A DNA stretch of 64,000 bases. Source: Halomonas lysinitropha (GTDB taxonomy: Bacteria > Pseudomonadota > Gammaproteobacteria > Pseudomonadales > Halomonadaceae). The position numbers were made by a program, and so were the translations under genes. The notes under the pieces are model-generated. The model saw only the letters and a program-made list of their open reading frames with translations. It had not been told where the DNA came from and did no database searches. Positions 55,444 to 64,000 of this stretch are shown one piece after another. The stretch spans positions 243,406 through 307,405 of the forward strand of contig NZ_CABVOU010000027.1 of assembly GCF_902500215.1 (NCBI RefSeq). The letters are read 5' to 3'. Position 1 is the stretch's first letter, and every line of letters begins with the position of its first letter.

Positions 55444-56438
55444 GACGCCTGCTCCTCGAGAACCTGATCAACGATCTCGGCACCGATCTTCTCGCGCAGA
55501 TCGTCCACCACGACTTGGCTGGCTTTGCGCAGTTCGGCACGGGTCTCGTCGCTGATGGGGGTGAACTCCATGCCTCGTTCGATCAGGGTTTCTCGTGCAG
55601 CTTGATCCTCCTCTGCAGCGGTCTGCCGCTGCCAGGCCACGGCTTCGTCCATGGATTCAAGAACTGCCTGTTGCTGCTCGTCGCTCAGTCCATTGAAGGT
55701 GCTGCGGTTGGCTACTACCACAATGAAGTCATAGAAGTGCCCGCTGTCGGATAGGTACTGCTGCACCTCGTCCAGCCGTTTGGTGCTGATGATGCTGTAG
55801 GGGTTCTCCTGGCCATCCAGGACGCCCTGCTGCAGTGCCCCGTATACCTCATTGATGTCCATTGATACCGGGTTCGCACCGATTGCGCGGAAGGTGTCCA
55901 GGTGGGTCTCGTTGGGTTGCAGGCGGATCTTCAGGCCCTCGAAGTCCTCGATGGACTCGATGGGACGTTCGTTATTGGTTACGTGACGGAAGCCCAGCTC
56001 CATGTAGCCCAGGGCAGTAAAGCCCTTCTCGGCTAGCTTCTCGTCGAGCATCTCACCCACTTCGCCGTCTATAAGCTCGAAGGCTTCCTCGCGGCTATCG
56101 AAGGCGAAGGGCAGGCTCAAGGCCTCTAGCTCAGGCACCGTGCGCGACAGATATGAGATTCCGATCCAGGTACCGGCGATGGCACCCGTGCTGACCTGAT
56201 CGACATTCTCGCCAGCGCCACCGAGCTGCATGTTGGGGAACAGCTGGGCGGTCAGATCACCGTCAGTGCGTTCGGCCAGGGCTTCCTGGAACATCTCCAT
56301 GGCGCGACTGCTGGAGTGATCGTCGGTGAAGTTGCCACCGAAGCGCAGATTCTCTGCGCTGGCCATCAGCGGAGTCCCTAGACCCAGGGCCAGCAGTGCT
56401 GCGGCGGTGCGTCGGGCAAGTACTGTTGTTGTTGTCAT
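55440..56438 (-). CDS. TRAP solute-binding protein (DctP), system 1
   Basis: A 332-residue receptor with signal peptide (residues 1-26, ending LMASA). The carboxylate-binding Arg is expected in GLKIRLQPNETHLDTFRAIG; NPVSMDINEVYGALQQGVLD is the usual DctP block. Start 56438 follows AGAGGA at seven bases. First gene of the minus arm (P-Q-M-racemase-GntR). Confidence 0.93.
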   Translation of the reverse strand: MTTTTVLARRTAAALLALGLGTPLMASAENLRFGGNFTDDHSSSRAMEMFQEALAERTDGDLTAQLFPNMQLGGAGENVDQVSTGAIAGTWIGISYLSRTVPELEALSLPFAFDSREEAFELIDGEVGEMLDEKLAEKGFTALGYMELGFRHVTNNERPIESIEDFEGLKIRLQPNETHLDTFRAIGANPVSMDINEVYGALQQGVLDGQENPYSIISTKRLDEVQQYLSDSGHFYDFIVVVANRSTFNGLSDEQQQAVLESMDEAVAWQRQTAAEEDQAARETLIERGMEFTPISDETRAELRKASQVVVDDLREKIGAEIVDQVLEEQAS

Positions 56439-56707
56439 GCAGAAATCCTCTTGGTTCCACGAGTGGCTGGAAGGCCGCCTGCCGGAGCAGGGCGACTGTC
56501 TTAACCCTAGAACAGGATCAATAGAAATACAAAATACAAAATACCGAATTTTTTTTATTCTTTTAAAATCAGCAAGTTGATTGTTAAATTTTGCATAAAT
56601 ATGCGGTGGTATGCCCGGATGGGGTTGCAAAGTTGCCATCCTGTGCAAGGCTATATCCGTAGATTGGATACAGTATACAGAATATCAAGAACAATCCTGG
56701 AGCGCCC
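56439..56707. promoter_or_regulatory. Divergent control region of the two TRAP operons
   Basis: A/T-rich 269-base gap. It holds three tandem copies of AAATAC in 7-base register (56525-56544), a T-run, and ATACAGTATACAG (56668-56680), a direct repeat of ATACAG with a GTATAC core close to the TGTATACA operator. The last element lies 28 bases before the plus-strand gene. It probably binds the GntR protein at 52052. Confidence 0.5.
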
Positions 56708-57445
56708 ATGGAACGCACCCTGATCGGCATGCTGACACCGTCCTCGAATACCGTGCTGGAGCCCTTTACCGCGGCGCTGTTGAGTGACCTTTTTCCCGAG
56801 GTCACTGCCCATTTTCAACGCTTCACTGTCCGTGAGATCTCCCTGCGTGACGAGGCACTGGCTCAGTTTGACCCGGCGCCGCTACTAGAGGCCGCCGGGC
56901 TGCTCAACGATGCCCGCATGGATGTCATTGCCTGGAACGGCACCTCCGCCAGTTGGATGGGGTTCTCGGCTGATCGCCGATTGTGCGCCGCCATTACAGA
57001 AGCCACCGGCGTTCAGGCCACTACCAGCGTGCTGGCACTCAACGAGGTGCTTGAGCGCACCGGGGTGACTCGCCTGGGGCTGGTGACTCCCTATCTTGAC
57101 GATATCCAGTCGGCCATTGTGGCCAACTATGCCTCGGAGGGGGTCGAGGTGGTGAGCGAGCGGCACCTCAACGACAAGGGCAACTTCTCGTTCTCCGACT
57201 ATGACGAGCAGACCCTCGCGGAGATGGTTCGCGAAGTCGCCCGTGATGCCCCCCAGGCGATCACCCTTCTCTGCACTAACCTGCGCGGGGCTGGAATCGT
57301 GCCGGCCCTGGAGCGGGAGCTTGGCATTCCGATATATGACTCGGTCAGCGTCACGGTATGGAAAACGCTTGCGTTGACTGGAGTCGACCCCGCTCGAGTC
57401 AAGGGCTGGGGGCAGCTTTTTCAGGACCCGCGCCTCGGCGCCTGA
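56708..57445 (+). CDS. Maleate isomerase/arylmalonate decarboxylase-like protein
   Basis: A 245-residue Asp/Glu racemase superfamily member that begins RTLIGMLTPSSNTVLEP, the maleate isomerase/AMDase hallmark. The first cysteine motif (CTS) is replaced by Gly78 (IAWNGTSASW), while the second Cys is kept at 188 (ITLLCTNLRG). That single-Cys layout is the one described for arylmalonate decarboxylase rather than for isomerases and racemases, so decarboxylation is as plausible as isomerisation. First gene of the plus arm; TGGAG five bases before ATG. Confidence 0.82.
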   Translation: MERTLIGMLTPSSNTVLEPFTAALLSDLFPEVTAHFQRFTVREISLRDEALAQFDPAPLLEAAGLLNDARMDVIAWNGTSASWMGFSADRRLCAAITEATGVQATTSVLALNEVLERTGVTRLGLVTPYLDDIQSAIVANYASEGVEVVSERHLNDKGNFSFSDYDEQTLAEMVREVARDAPQAITLLCTNLRGAGIVPALERELGIPIYDSVSVTVWKTLALTGVDPARVKGWGQLFQDPRLGA

Positions 57446-57506
57446 CGACACGGACGCTCGATTACCGATGTAACACCCACAACAAAGTCTAAGACGAGGT
57501 GACACC

Positions 57507-58565
57507 ATGTCCATCAAGACACCCTTCAAGGCCCTGGCACTCAGCGTTTCGCTCGCGGGCGGCATTGCGGCCGGGGGCTTGGCCCAGGCGGAGACCACGC
57601 TGCGTGTGGTTGGCAACTTCTCGGGCAACAAGCTGCACGTGGATGAGGTCGAACGTCCCTTCTTCCAGGAGCTGAATGCTCGTGACGACCTGACAGTGGT
57701 CTACAACACCATGGATGCCATCGGCGTGGAAGCCGCCGATGCCCTTCGCAACATCCGTTCCGGTGCCTTCGACGTCATGTCGGTGCAGATCGGCATGGCC
57801 TCCCGTGACGAGCCTTTTTTCGAGGGCATCGACCTGGCCGGGGTGTCGCCGGATCTGGATACCCAGCGTGAGGCTATCGATGCCGTGCGTGATGCCTTCG
57901 ATGCACGCCTGAAGGAGCGTTTCAACGCCAAGCTGATGACACTGTGGCCCTTCGGTCCGCAGATGATGTTCTGTAACGGCGACATCGATGACGTCGGTGA
58001 CCTCTCCGGCAAGAAGGTGCGTGTCTTCACTCCTTCCATGTCCCGCCTGGTAGAAGGGCTCGGTGCGACCCCGGTGACCCTGCAGTTCAGCGAAGTCTAT
58101 CTGGCGCTGCAGCGTGGCGTGGCCGATTGCGGCGTCACCGCCCCCTCAGCCGGCAACAACGGCAAGTGGCCCGAGGTGACCGATACCTTCGTGCCTCTGC
58201 CACTCTCCTACTCGGTCCAGGGCCACTTCATGAATCTGGATACCTGGAACCGCTTCGACGAGTCGCAGCAGCAGGCGCTGACCGAGGCCTTTGCCCGGCT
58301 CGAGGAGCAGATGTGGGAGCTGGCCTATGGTGTCAATGACGATGCTATCGCCTGCAATACCGGGCAGGACAGCTGCTCCCGTCATGAGGCCTACGACATG
58401 GCGATGGTGGAGATCGACCCGGCCTCTCGTGAATTGGTGGAGACAATCACCCAGGAAGAGGTCCTCCCCGTGTGGGCCGAGACCTGCAGCCAGCAGTACG
58501 AGGGTTGCGTCGAAGTCTGGAACGAGACGGTGGGTGAAGCCGCCGGCATGACCATTTCCGAGTAA
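57507..58565 (+). CDS. TRAP solute-binding protein (DctP), system 2
   Basis: A 352-residue receptor with signal peptide (residues 1-27, ending LAQA). The anchor Arg lies in GKKVRVFTPSMSRLVEGLG, and TPVTLQFSEVYLALQRGVAD matches DctP. It carries six cysteines in the mature part (MMFCNG, ADCGVT, IACNTGQDSC, AETCSQQYEGC), unusual for this family and suggesting disulfides. It is more distant from system 1 than expected for a recent duplication. Confidence 0.92.
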   Translation: MSIKTPFKALALSVSLAGGIAAGGLAQAETTLRVVGNFSGNKLHVDEVERPFFQELNARDDLTVVYNTMDAIGVEAADALRNIRSGAFDVMSVQIGMASRDEPFFEGIDLAGVSPDLDTQREAIDAVRDAFDARLKERFNAKLMTLWPFGPQMMFCNGDIDDVGDLSGKKVRVFTPSMSRLVEGLGATPVTLQFSEVYLALQRGVADCGVTAPSAGNNGKWPEVTDTFVPLPLSYSVQGHFMNLDTWNRFDESQQQALTEAFARLEEQMWELAYGVNDDAIACNTGQDSCSRHEAYDMAMVEIDPASRELVETITQEEVLPVWAETCSQQYEGCVEVWNETVGEAAGMTISE

Positions 58566-58622
58566 TGCTGCTAGCGCGCTCCGGACGGCACGGATCGGCC
58601 GGAGCGCCTTGGGAGAATCACG

Positions 58623-59234
58623 ATGTCTTCACCGTCCCCCTATCTGTTCGCCAGGCGGCTGGCGCACGGCGCCGCTATATCCGCCGGCTATGCGTCACTC
58701 GGTCTCTCGCTGCTGATCACCTTCGAGGTGGTGGCCCGCAAGTTGTTCAACTTCTCGCTGCAAGGCGTCGATGAGATCGGAGGCTACGTGTTGGCTATCG
58801 GCGTCTCCTTCAGCTTTGCCTATGCGCTATTGCATCGCGCCCATACTCGAGTCGACGTACTGCTGACACACCTGCCCAGGTGGCTGCAGGCTCCGCTCAA
58901 CACCCTGGCCATTCTGATGCTGGCGGCCTTCTCGGTCTTCATGCTGTGGCGCGCCGTCGAGACACTCAAGGAGACTCTGGAGTTCGGTAGCCTGGCCAGT
59001 ACACCGCTGCAGACGCCATTGTGGATCCCACAGGGCCTGTGGGTGATCGGGCTTGGCGTCTTCACCGTATTGACGGTGTTGCTGGCCGGTAGAGCGTTGA
59101 AACTACTGGCCACCGGCCAGTTGGCGATGCTGGACCGGGAGTATGGTCCGCGCTCTGCCGATGATGAATTGGACGAGGCTCGCAAGGACTATGGCAGCGG
59201 CATCACCGCCGAGCCGGGGAGGGCAGAGTCATGA
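58623..59234 (+). CDS. TRAP transporter small permease (DctQ), system 2
   Basis: A 203-residue DctQ with four TM helices; FEVVARKLFNFSLQGVDEIG and FSFAYALLHRAHTRVDVLLT are the family patterns. Stop overlaps dctM (ATGA). Confidence 0.92.
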   Translation: MSSPSPYLFARRLAHGAAISAGYASLGLSLLITFEVVARKLFNFSLQGVDEIGGYVLAIGVSFSFAYALLHRAHTRVDVLLTHLPRWLQAPLNTLAILMLAAFSVFMLWRAVETLKETLEFGSLASTPLQTPLWIPQGLWVIGLGVFTVLTVLLAGRALKLLATGQLAMLDREYGPRSADDELDEARKDYGSGITAEPGRAES

Positions 59235-60532
59235 TCGGTGCCTTCGAGGTCATGGTCGGTTTCTTCATCATGCTGGGGATGATGGCGGTCGGTATCCACG
59301 TGGCCGTGGCGATCTTCACCATCGCCACCCTGGGTACCCTGATGTATTTGGGTACGCCGCTCCTCTACTCCTTCGGCGATACCCTTTGGGGGACCCTCAA
59401 CGACTTTATCCTGACGGCGATTCCACTTTTCATCCTGCTCGGAGAATTGCTCCTTCGCAGCGGGATTACCGAGCGCATGTACAGTGCACTGTCGGTGTGG
59501 CTCGACCGCATGCCGGGCGGGCTGCTGCATACCAATATCGGGGCATCCTCGGTCTTCGCTGCCATGTCGGGCTCTTCGGTGGCCACAGCGGCCACCATCG
59601 GCACCGTGGCGCTGCCGGCCTTCGCCGAGCGTGGCTACAGCGAGCGGCTGGCGCTCGGCACCCTGGCGGCTGGTGCGACCCTGGGCATCCTGATTCCACC
59701 CAGCATCAACATGATCATCTACGGTGCCATCACCAACACCTCCATCGGCAAGCTGTTCATCGCGGGAATACTCCCGGGTGTGGCACTGGCGGGGGCCTTC
59801 ATGCTGACCATCATGGCGTTCAGCTTGCTGCGACCGGGGCTAGTGGGCCAGGCTTCCGAGCGCTCGACCTTTCGTGAGCGGCTCGCCTCGCTGGTGGATC
59901 TGCTGCCCCCGGCCTTCGTGTTCGCCATCGTTATCGGCAGCATCTACAGCGGCTGGGCGACACCCACCGAGGCGGCCGCCCTGGGCGTCATCGCGGCCCT
60001 GGGGCTGGCCGCCTGGAACCGCAAGTTGACATGGAAGATGCTGCACGAGTGCTTCCTGTCGATGGCACGCACAACGGCGATGATCATGCTGATCATCGTG
60101 GCGGCCTTCTTCCTCAACTATATCGTCGGCATCCTCGGCATTCCTCACACCCTGACCCAGTGGGTCGCCGACCTGGGGCTCTCGCCGCTGGGGCTGATCC
60201 TGGCACTGGTGATCTTCTACTTGGTGCTGGGCTGCTTCCTCGAGACGCTGTCGATGATGATCGCCACTGTACCCATCGTGGTGCCGATGGTGGTGCAGTT
60301 CGGCTTCGACCCGGTGTGGTTCGGCATCTTCCTGGTGATCATGATGGAGATTTCGCTGATCACCCCGCCGATCGGCATGAACCTCTATGTGGTCCAGGGC
60401 GTGCGCGGCCGTGGCTCCATCACCGACGTGATGGTCGGCAGTCTGCCTTTCCTGGCCATCATGTTGCTGTTCGTGCTGCTGATCATTCTCTGGCCCGGCC
60501 TGGTGATGTGGCTGCCCGAGGCCATGGGCTAG
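59231..60532 (+). CDS. TRAP transporter large permease (DctM), system 2
   Basis: A 433-residue DctM with about 12 TM helices. SGSSVATAATIGTVALPAFA and LGILIPPSINMIIYGAITNT are the conserved loops, and EISLITPPIGMNLYVVQGV the C-terminal one. It is followed after 29 bases by the hydantoinase gene. Confidence 0.95.
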   Translation: MIGAFEVMVGFFIMLGMMAVGIHVAVAIFTIATLGTLMYLGTPLLYSFGDTLWGTLNDFILTAIPLFILLGELLLRSGITERMYSALSVWLDRMPGGLLHTNIGASSVFAAMSGSSVATAATIGTVALPAFAERGYSERLALGTLAAGATLGILIPPSINMIIYGAITNTSIGKLFIAGILPGVALAGAFMLTIMAFSLLRPGLVGQASERSTFRERLASLVDLLPPAFVFAIVIGSIYSGWATPTEAAALGVIAALGLAAWNRKLTWKMLHECFLSMARTTAMIMLIIVAAFFLNYIVGILGIPHTLTQWVADLGLSPLGLILALVIFYLVLGCFLETLSMMIATVPIVVPMVVQFGFDPVWFGIFLVIMMEISLITPPIGMNLYVVQGVRGRGSITDVMVGSLPFLAIMLLFVLLIILWPGLVMWLPEAMG

Positions 60533-60561
60533 CTTCCGGCAACAACGACAAGGTAATGGAC

Positions 60562-61992
60562 ATGACGCGTTTTGATATCCTGATCACCAATGGCCGCATC
60601 ATCACTGCGGCTGACAGTTACGATGCCGATATCGGCATCAAGGATGGGCGCATCGTCGCCCTGGGCCAGGCCTTGGGGGAGGCCGACGAGATCATCGACG
60701 CCCGGGGGCGGTGGGTGATGCCGGGCGGCATCGATGCCCACTGCCATCTGGACCAGCCGCTCGGGGATGGGGCGGTGATGGCCGACGGCTTCCTGACCGG
60801 CACCCGCTCGGCGGCGGCGGGAGGTACCACCACGGTGATCCCCTTCGCCGCCCAGCAGAAGGGCCAGAGCCTGCGCGCCGCCGTGGAGGACTACCACCGG
60901 CGCAGCGACGGCAAGGCCTTCATCGACTACGCCTTCCACATGATCGTCACCGATCCCACCGAGACGGTACTCAAGGAGGAGCTACCGGCGCTGATCAACG
61001 AGGGTTACAGCTCCTTCAAGATCTACCTGACCTACGACGACCTCAAGCTCAACGATCGCGAGGTGCTCAACGTGCTGGCCATGGCGCGGCGCGAGGGCGG
61101 CATGGTGATGGTGCATGCCGAGAACGCCGACTGCATCGCCTACTTGACCGAGTTGCTCGAATCCCAGGGACAGACGTCGCCGTTCTACCATGGCGTGGCG
61201 CATTCGGCGATCGCCGAGCGTGAGGCGACTCACCGGGCCATTTCGCTGGCGGAGCTTATCGACGTCCCGTTGCTGATCGTGCACGTGTCCGGACCCGAGG
61301 CCATCGAGCAGATCCGCTGGGCTCAGGGGCGCGGTCTGCGCGTCTATGGCGAGACCTGCCCCCAGTACCTGATACTGACGGCCTCTGACCTTGACCAGGA
61401 AGGTTTCGAGGGGGCCAAGTGCGTGTGCAGCCCGCCACCCCGTGACAAGGCGGCTCAGGAGGCGGTCTGGCAGGCACTGGAGAGCGGGGTATTCCAGGTC
61501 TTCTCATCCGATCACGCGCCATTTCGCTTCGACGATCCTCAGGGCAAGAAGCTGCACGGCGAGTCGGCCAGCTTCGAGCACATACCCAACGGTATCCCGG
61601 GTCTCGAGACGCGGCTCTCGATCCTGTTCTCCGAGGGCGTGGTTAAGGAGCGCATCGACCCGACGCGCTTCGTGGCCCTGACTGCGACCAACCCGGCCAA
61701 GATCTACGGCCTCTATCCGCAGAAGGGCACCGTCGCCATCGGCAGCGACGCCGACCTGACGCTGTGGGACCCCGCTGCGTGCACCACCATCCGCAATGCC
61801 GACCTGCACCACGCCGTCGACTACACCCCCTACGAGGGCGTGGAACTCACCGGCAAGCCAGTGCTGACGCTTTGCCGGGGACAGGTGGTCTCGAGGGATG
61901 GTCGGCCCAGCGGCGAGCCGGGCTATGGCCAGTTCCTCAAGTGCGACAAGCCCCAGCCGGCCCGACCCCGCGGTCGGGCCAAGGGGTTCTGA
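60562..61992 (+). CDS. Dihydropyrimidinase/hydantoinase
   Basis: Cyclic amidohydrolase of 476 residues with binuclear metal site: HCHLDQP (first ligands), carbamylated Lys in SSFKIYLTYD, MVMVHAEN, IVHVSGPEA and SSDHAPF. It opens six-membered dihydropyrimidines or five-membered hydantoins to N-carbamoyl acids. No carbamoylase gene is nearby, so the further fate of the product is open. HCHLDQP instead of HxHxxxP of classical DHPase suggests a divergent subgroup. Start 60562 has AAGG at 60550-60553; ATG 60556 is too close to it. Confidence 0.9.
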   Translation: MTRFDILITNGRIITAADSYDADIGIKDGRIVALGQALGEADEIIDARGRWVMPGGIDAHCHLDQPLGDGAVMADGFLTGTRSAAAGGTTTVIPFAAQQKGQSLRAAVEDYHRRSDGKAFIDYAFHMIVTDPTETVLKEELPALINEGYSSFKIYLTYDDLKLNDREVLNVLAMARREGGMVMVHAENADCIAYLTELLESQGQTSPFYHGVAHSAIAEREATHRAISLAELIDVPLLIVHVSGPEAIEQIRWAQGRGLRVYGETCPQYLILTASDLDQEGFEGAKCVCSPPPRDKAAQEAVWQALESGVFQVFSSDHAPFRFDDPQGKKLHGESASFEHIPNGIPGLETRLSILFSEGVVKERIDPTRFVALTATNPAKIYGLYPQKGTVAIGSDADLTLWDPAACTTIRNADLHHAVDYTPYEGVELTGKPVLTLCRGQVVSRDGRPSGEPGYGQFLKCDKPQPARPRGRAKGF

Positions 61993-62425
61993 GGTATGCA
62001 GCCTTAAACCCTGACCGATATAGCCGCCCAACGCCTGCTGGCAGCCTATCCCCCGGGGCCATGATCTCCGGTCACCGAAGCCCCGGCCCTGCGGATGAAA
62101 CGCAAGCCTATGCTCTTCAGGCATGCGTCTCGGCGGCTCCGAGACCCCCGATGGCCGGAAGTCCGGCGGCATCTAGGTGGGAGAAAGTCTTAGCTGTTCG
62201 CGCAACGTGGACAGCTGTCGCCTGCCCCGGGGCTGACCCGGCAAGACTCCCGGTGGAGATGATCAACGCACACGTGCGTGCCAGCGGGTGTGGGATCGGC
62301 GAAGCGCTGCTGTGGCTCGGTGCTTGGGCATTGGATACGAAAGCGTCCCTGATTCGCCTCTGGGGACTACTGAGGTCGGCGCTCGGCCTGACGTGAGAAA
62401 CTGGATTTCTGTATGTTTTTCAGTA
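61993..62425 (+). ncRNA. Structured leader-like region before gcl, class unknown
   Basis: No gene is convincing in this gap. Bases 62085-62175 can fold into four successive hairpins: GCG/CGC around GATGAAA (62091-62103), GCCT/AGGC (62106-62122), GTCTCGG/CCGAGAC (62127-62145) and GATG-GCCGG/CCGGC-CATC (62150-62173). An intrinsic terminator follows at 62426. Fragments (CACCGAAG, CTCTTCAGG, ACGCAAGCC) recall glycine and c-di-GMP aptamers, but neither full consensus fits. Could be a new riboswitch, a 3' UTR of the hydantoinase mRNA or decayed coding sequence. Confidence 0.3.
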
Positions 62426-62457
62426 ACCCAAGCCAATGAAATGGCTTGGGTATTTTA
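62426..62457 (+). terminator. Intrinsic terminator upstream of gcl
   Basis: ACCCAAGCCA / TGGCTTGGGT, perfect 10-bp stem with a six-base loop, followed by ATTTTATTATT. It either ends the TRAP-hydantoinase transcript or serves as the expression platform of the structured leader. Confidence 0.85.
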
Positions 62458-62472
62458 TTATTCCAAATTAAG

Positions 62473-62487
62473 TGGAAATATTTTCCA
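62473..62487 (+). promoter_or_regulatory. IclR/AllR-type palindrome before gcl
   Basis: TGGAAATATTTTCCA differs by one base from the IclR consensus TGGAAATNATTTCCA and matches the site before glcD (37705-37719). It ends seven bases before the -35 of the gcl promoter. AllR, an IclR-type glyoxylate-responsive repressor, controls gcl in enterobacteria, which fits. Confidence 0.7.
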
Positions 62488-62494
62488 TGAATTG

Positions 62495-62523
62495 TTGACG
62501 ACGCGCGGCGGGATGCCTAGCCT
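62495..62523 (+). promoter_or_regulatory. Candidate gcl promoter
   Basis: TTGACG (62495-62500), a 17-base spacer and TAGCCT (62518-62523). The -10 is weak (3 of 6), which would suit an activated or tightly controlled promoter. Confidence 0.5.
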
Positions 62524-62524
62524 C

Positions 62525-62532
62525 TGTATACA
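62525..62532 (+). promoter_or_regulatory. TGTATACA operator at the gcl start site
   Basis: The octamer sits in CTGTATACAG, a 10-base palindrome, immediately after the -10 and so over the transcription start, a position suited to repression by the GntR protein at 44420. Confidence 0.7.
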
Positions 62533-62577
62533 GAAATATTTTTCAAAAACAATAATCCCCTCACAGGAGGAATCGTC

Positions 62578-64000
<1,423 letters not shown>

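Noticed and set aside
62058..62130. Glycine riboswitch suggested by CACCGAAG and CTCTTCAGG
   Set aside because: The 5' GGAGAG strand, the GCAA-type junction and the AAAAGGAC tail of the glycine aptamer are missing, and CTCTTC carries an extra T.
62085..62160. c-di-GMP-I (GEMM) riboswitch suggested by GATGAAACGCAAGCC
   Set aside because: The CACGCACAGGGCAAACC and GGTAGCGGGGTTACC core strands are absent.
61764..62396. 210-codon open frame running past the hydantoinase end
   Set aside because: It starts inside the hydantoinase gene in another frame, has no ribosome site and shows no protein pattern; the gap has its own hairpins instead.

Overview
The window is GC-rich, densely coded bacterial chromosome. 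Gene content suggests a Halomonas-like (Halomonadaceae) gammaproteobacterium: many TRAP transporters, a phasin, a PuuD-type urate pathway, AstE with a DUF1338 protein, and short repeats of the kind seen between halomonad genes. The assignment is inference from gene content; no rRNA or tRNA gene is present to confirm it. The first ~106 bases are a C/G homopolymer run that is probably an assembly or sequencing artefact.

Layout. 1-3.8 kb: TAXI-type TRAP transporter with a DUF1850 partner. 3.9-5.6 kb: purE-purK. 5.6-7.6 kb: a two-gene membrane/haem-domain operon (DUF2231-like plus ethylbenzene-dehydrogenase-related) with an FNR-like site. 7.9-9.9 kb: cation:proton antiporter and a class I glutamine amidotransferase. 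10-15.1 kb: polar amino acid ABC importer, astE and a DUF1338 protein. 15.4-22.4 kb: mixed metabolic genes (methyltransferase, wrbA, a degenerate ferritin-like protein, a stand-alone LigD-type phosphoesterase, tartrate/D-malate dehydrogenase, glycosyltransferase, aldo/keto reductase). 22.4-24.2 kb: a decay zone with a broken gamma-butyrobetaine-hydroxylase-like gene and a frameshifted LysR gene. 24.2-27.7 kb: threonine aldolase, mtfA, GNAT-nitrilase fusion. 27.9-32.2 kb: sugar-type ABC importer. 33.3-39.5 kb: glycolate oxidase operon glcDEFG and an LldP-type permease. 39.9-41.9 kb: GST, phasin, phosphoribosyltransferase.

42-52 kb is a urate/allantoin catabolic island: uraD, uraH, puuD (with fused cytochrome c), a GntR regulator, two NCS1 permeases, an allantoin-racemase-like gene, puuE, allE-like and allA. 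The enzymes lead urate to 5-hydroxyisourate, OHCU, allantoin, allantoate, and finally ureidoglycolate to glyoxylate plus urea. The allantoate-opening enzyme (allantoicase or allantoate amidohydrolase) is absent. gcl (62.6 kb, cut by the window end) would consume the glyoxylate. An 8-bp palindrome, TGTATACA, occurs before uraD/uraH, gntR, puuE and gcl and defines a candidate regulon. A second palindrome, TGGAAA-N3-TTTCCA (IclR/AllR type), occurs only before glcD and gcl, linking glycolate and glyoxylate use.

52-62 kb is a divergon of unknown substrate: two complete TRAP transporters point away from each other, each with a racemase-superfamily protein that lacks the usual catalytic cysteine pair, plus a GntR regulator on one arm and a hydantoinase/dihydropyrimidinase on the other. 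Together with the structured, unassigned 400-base leader-like region between the hydantoinase gene and gcl, this is the most likely place for undescribed biology.
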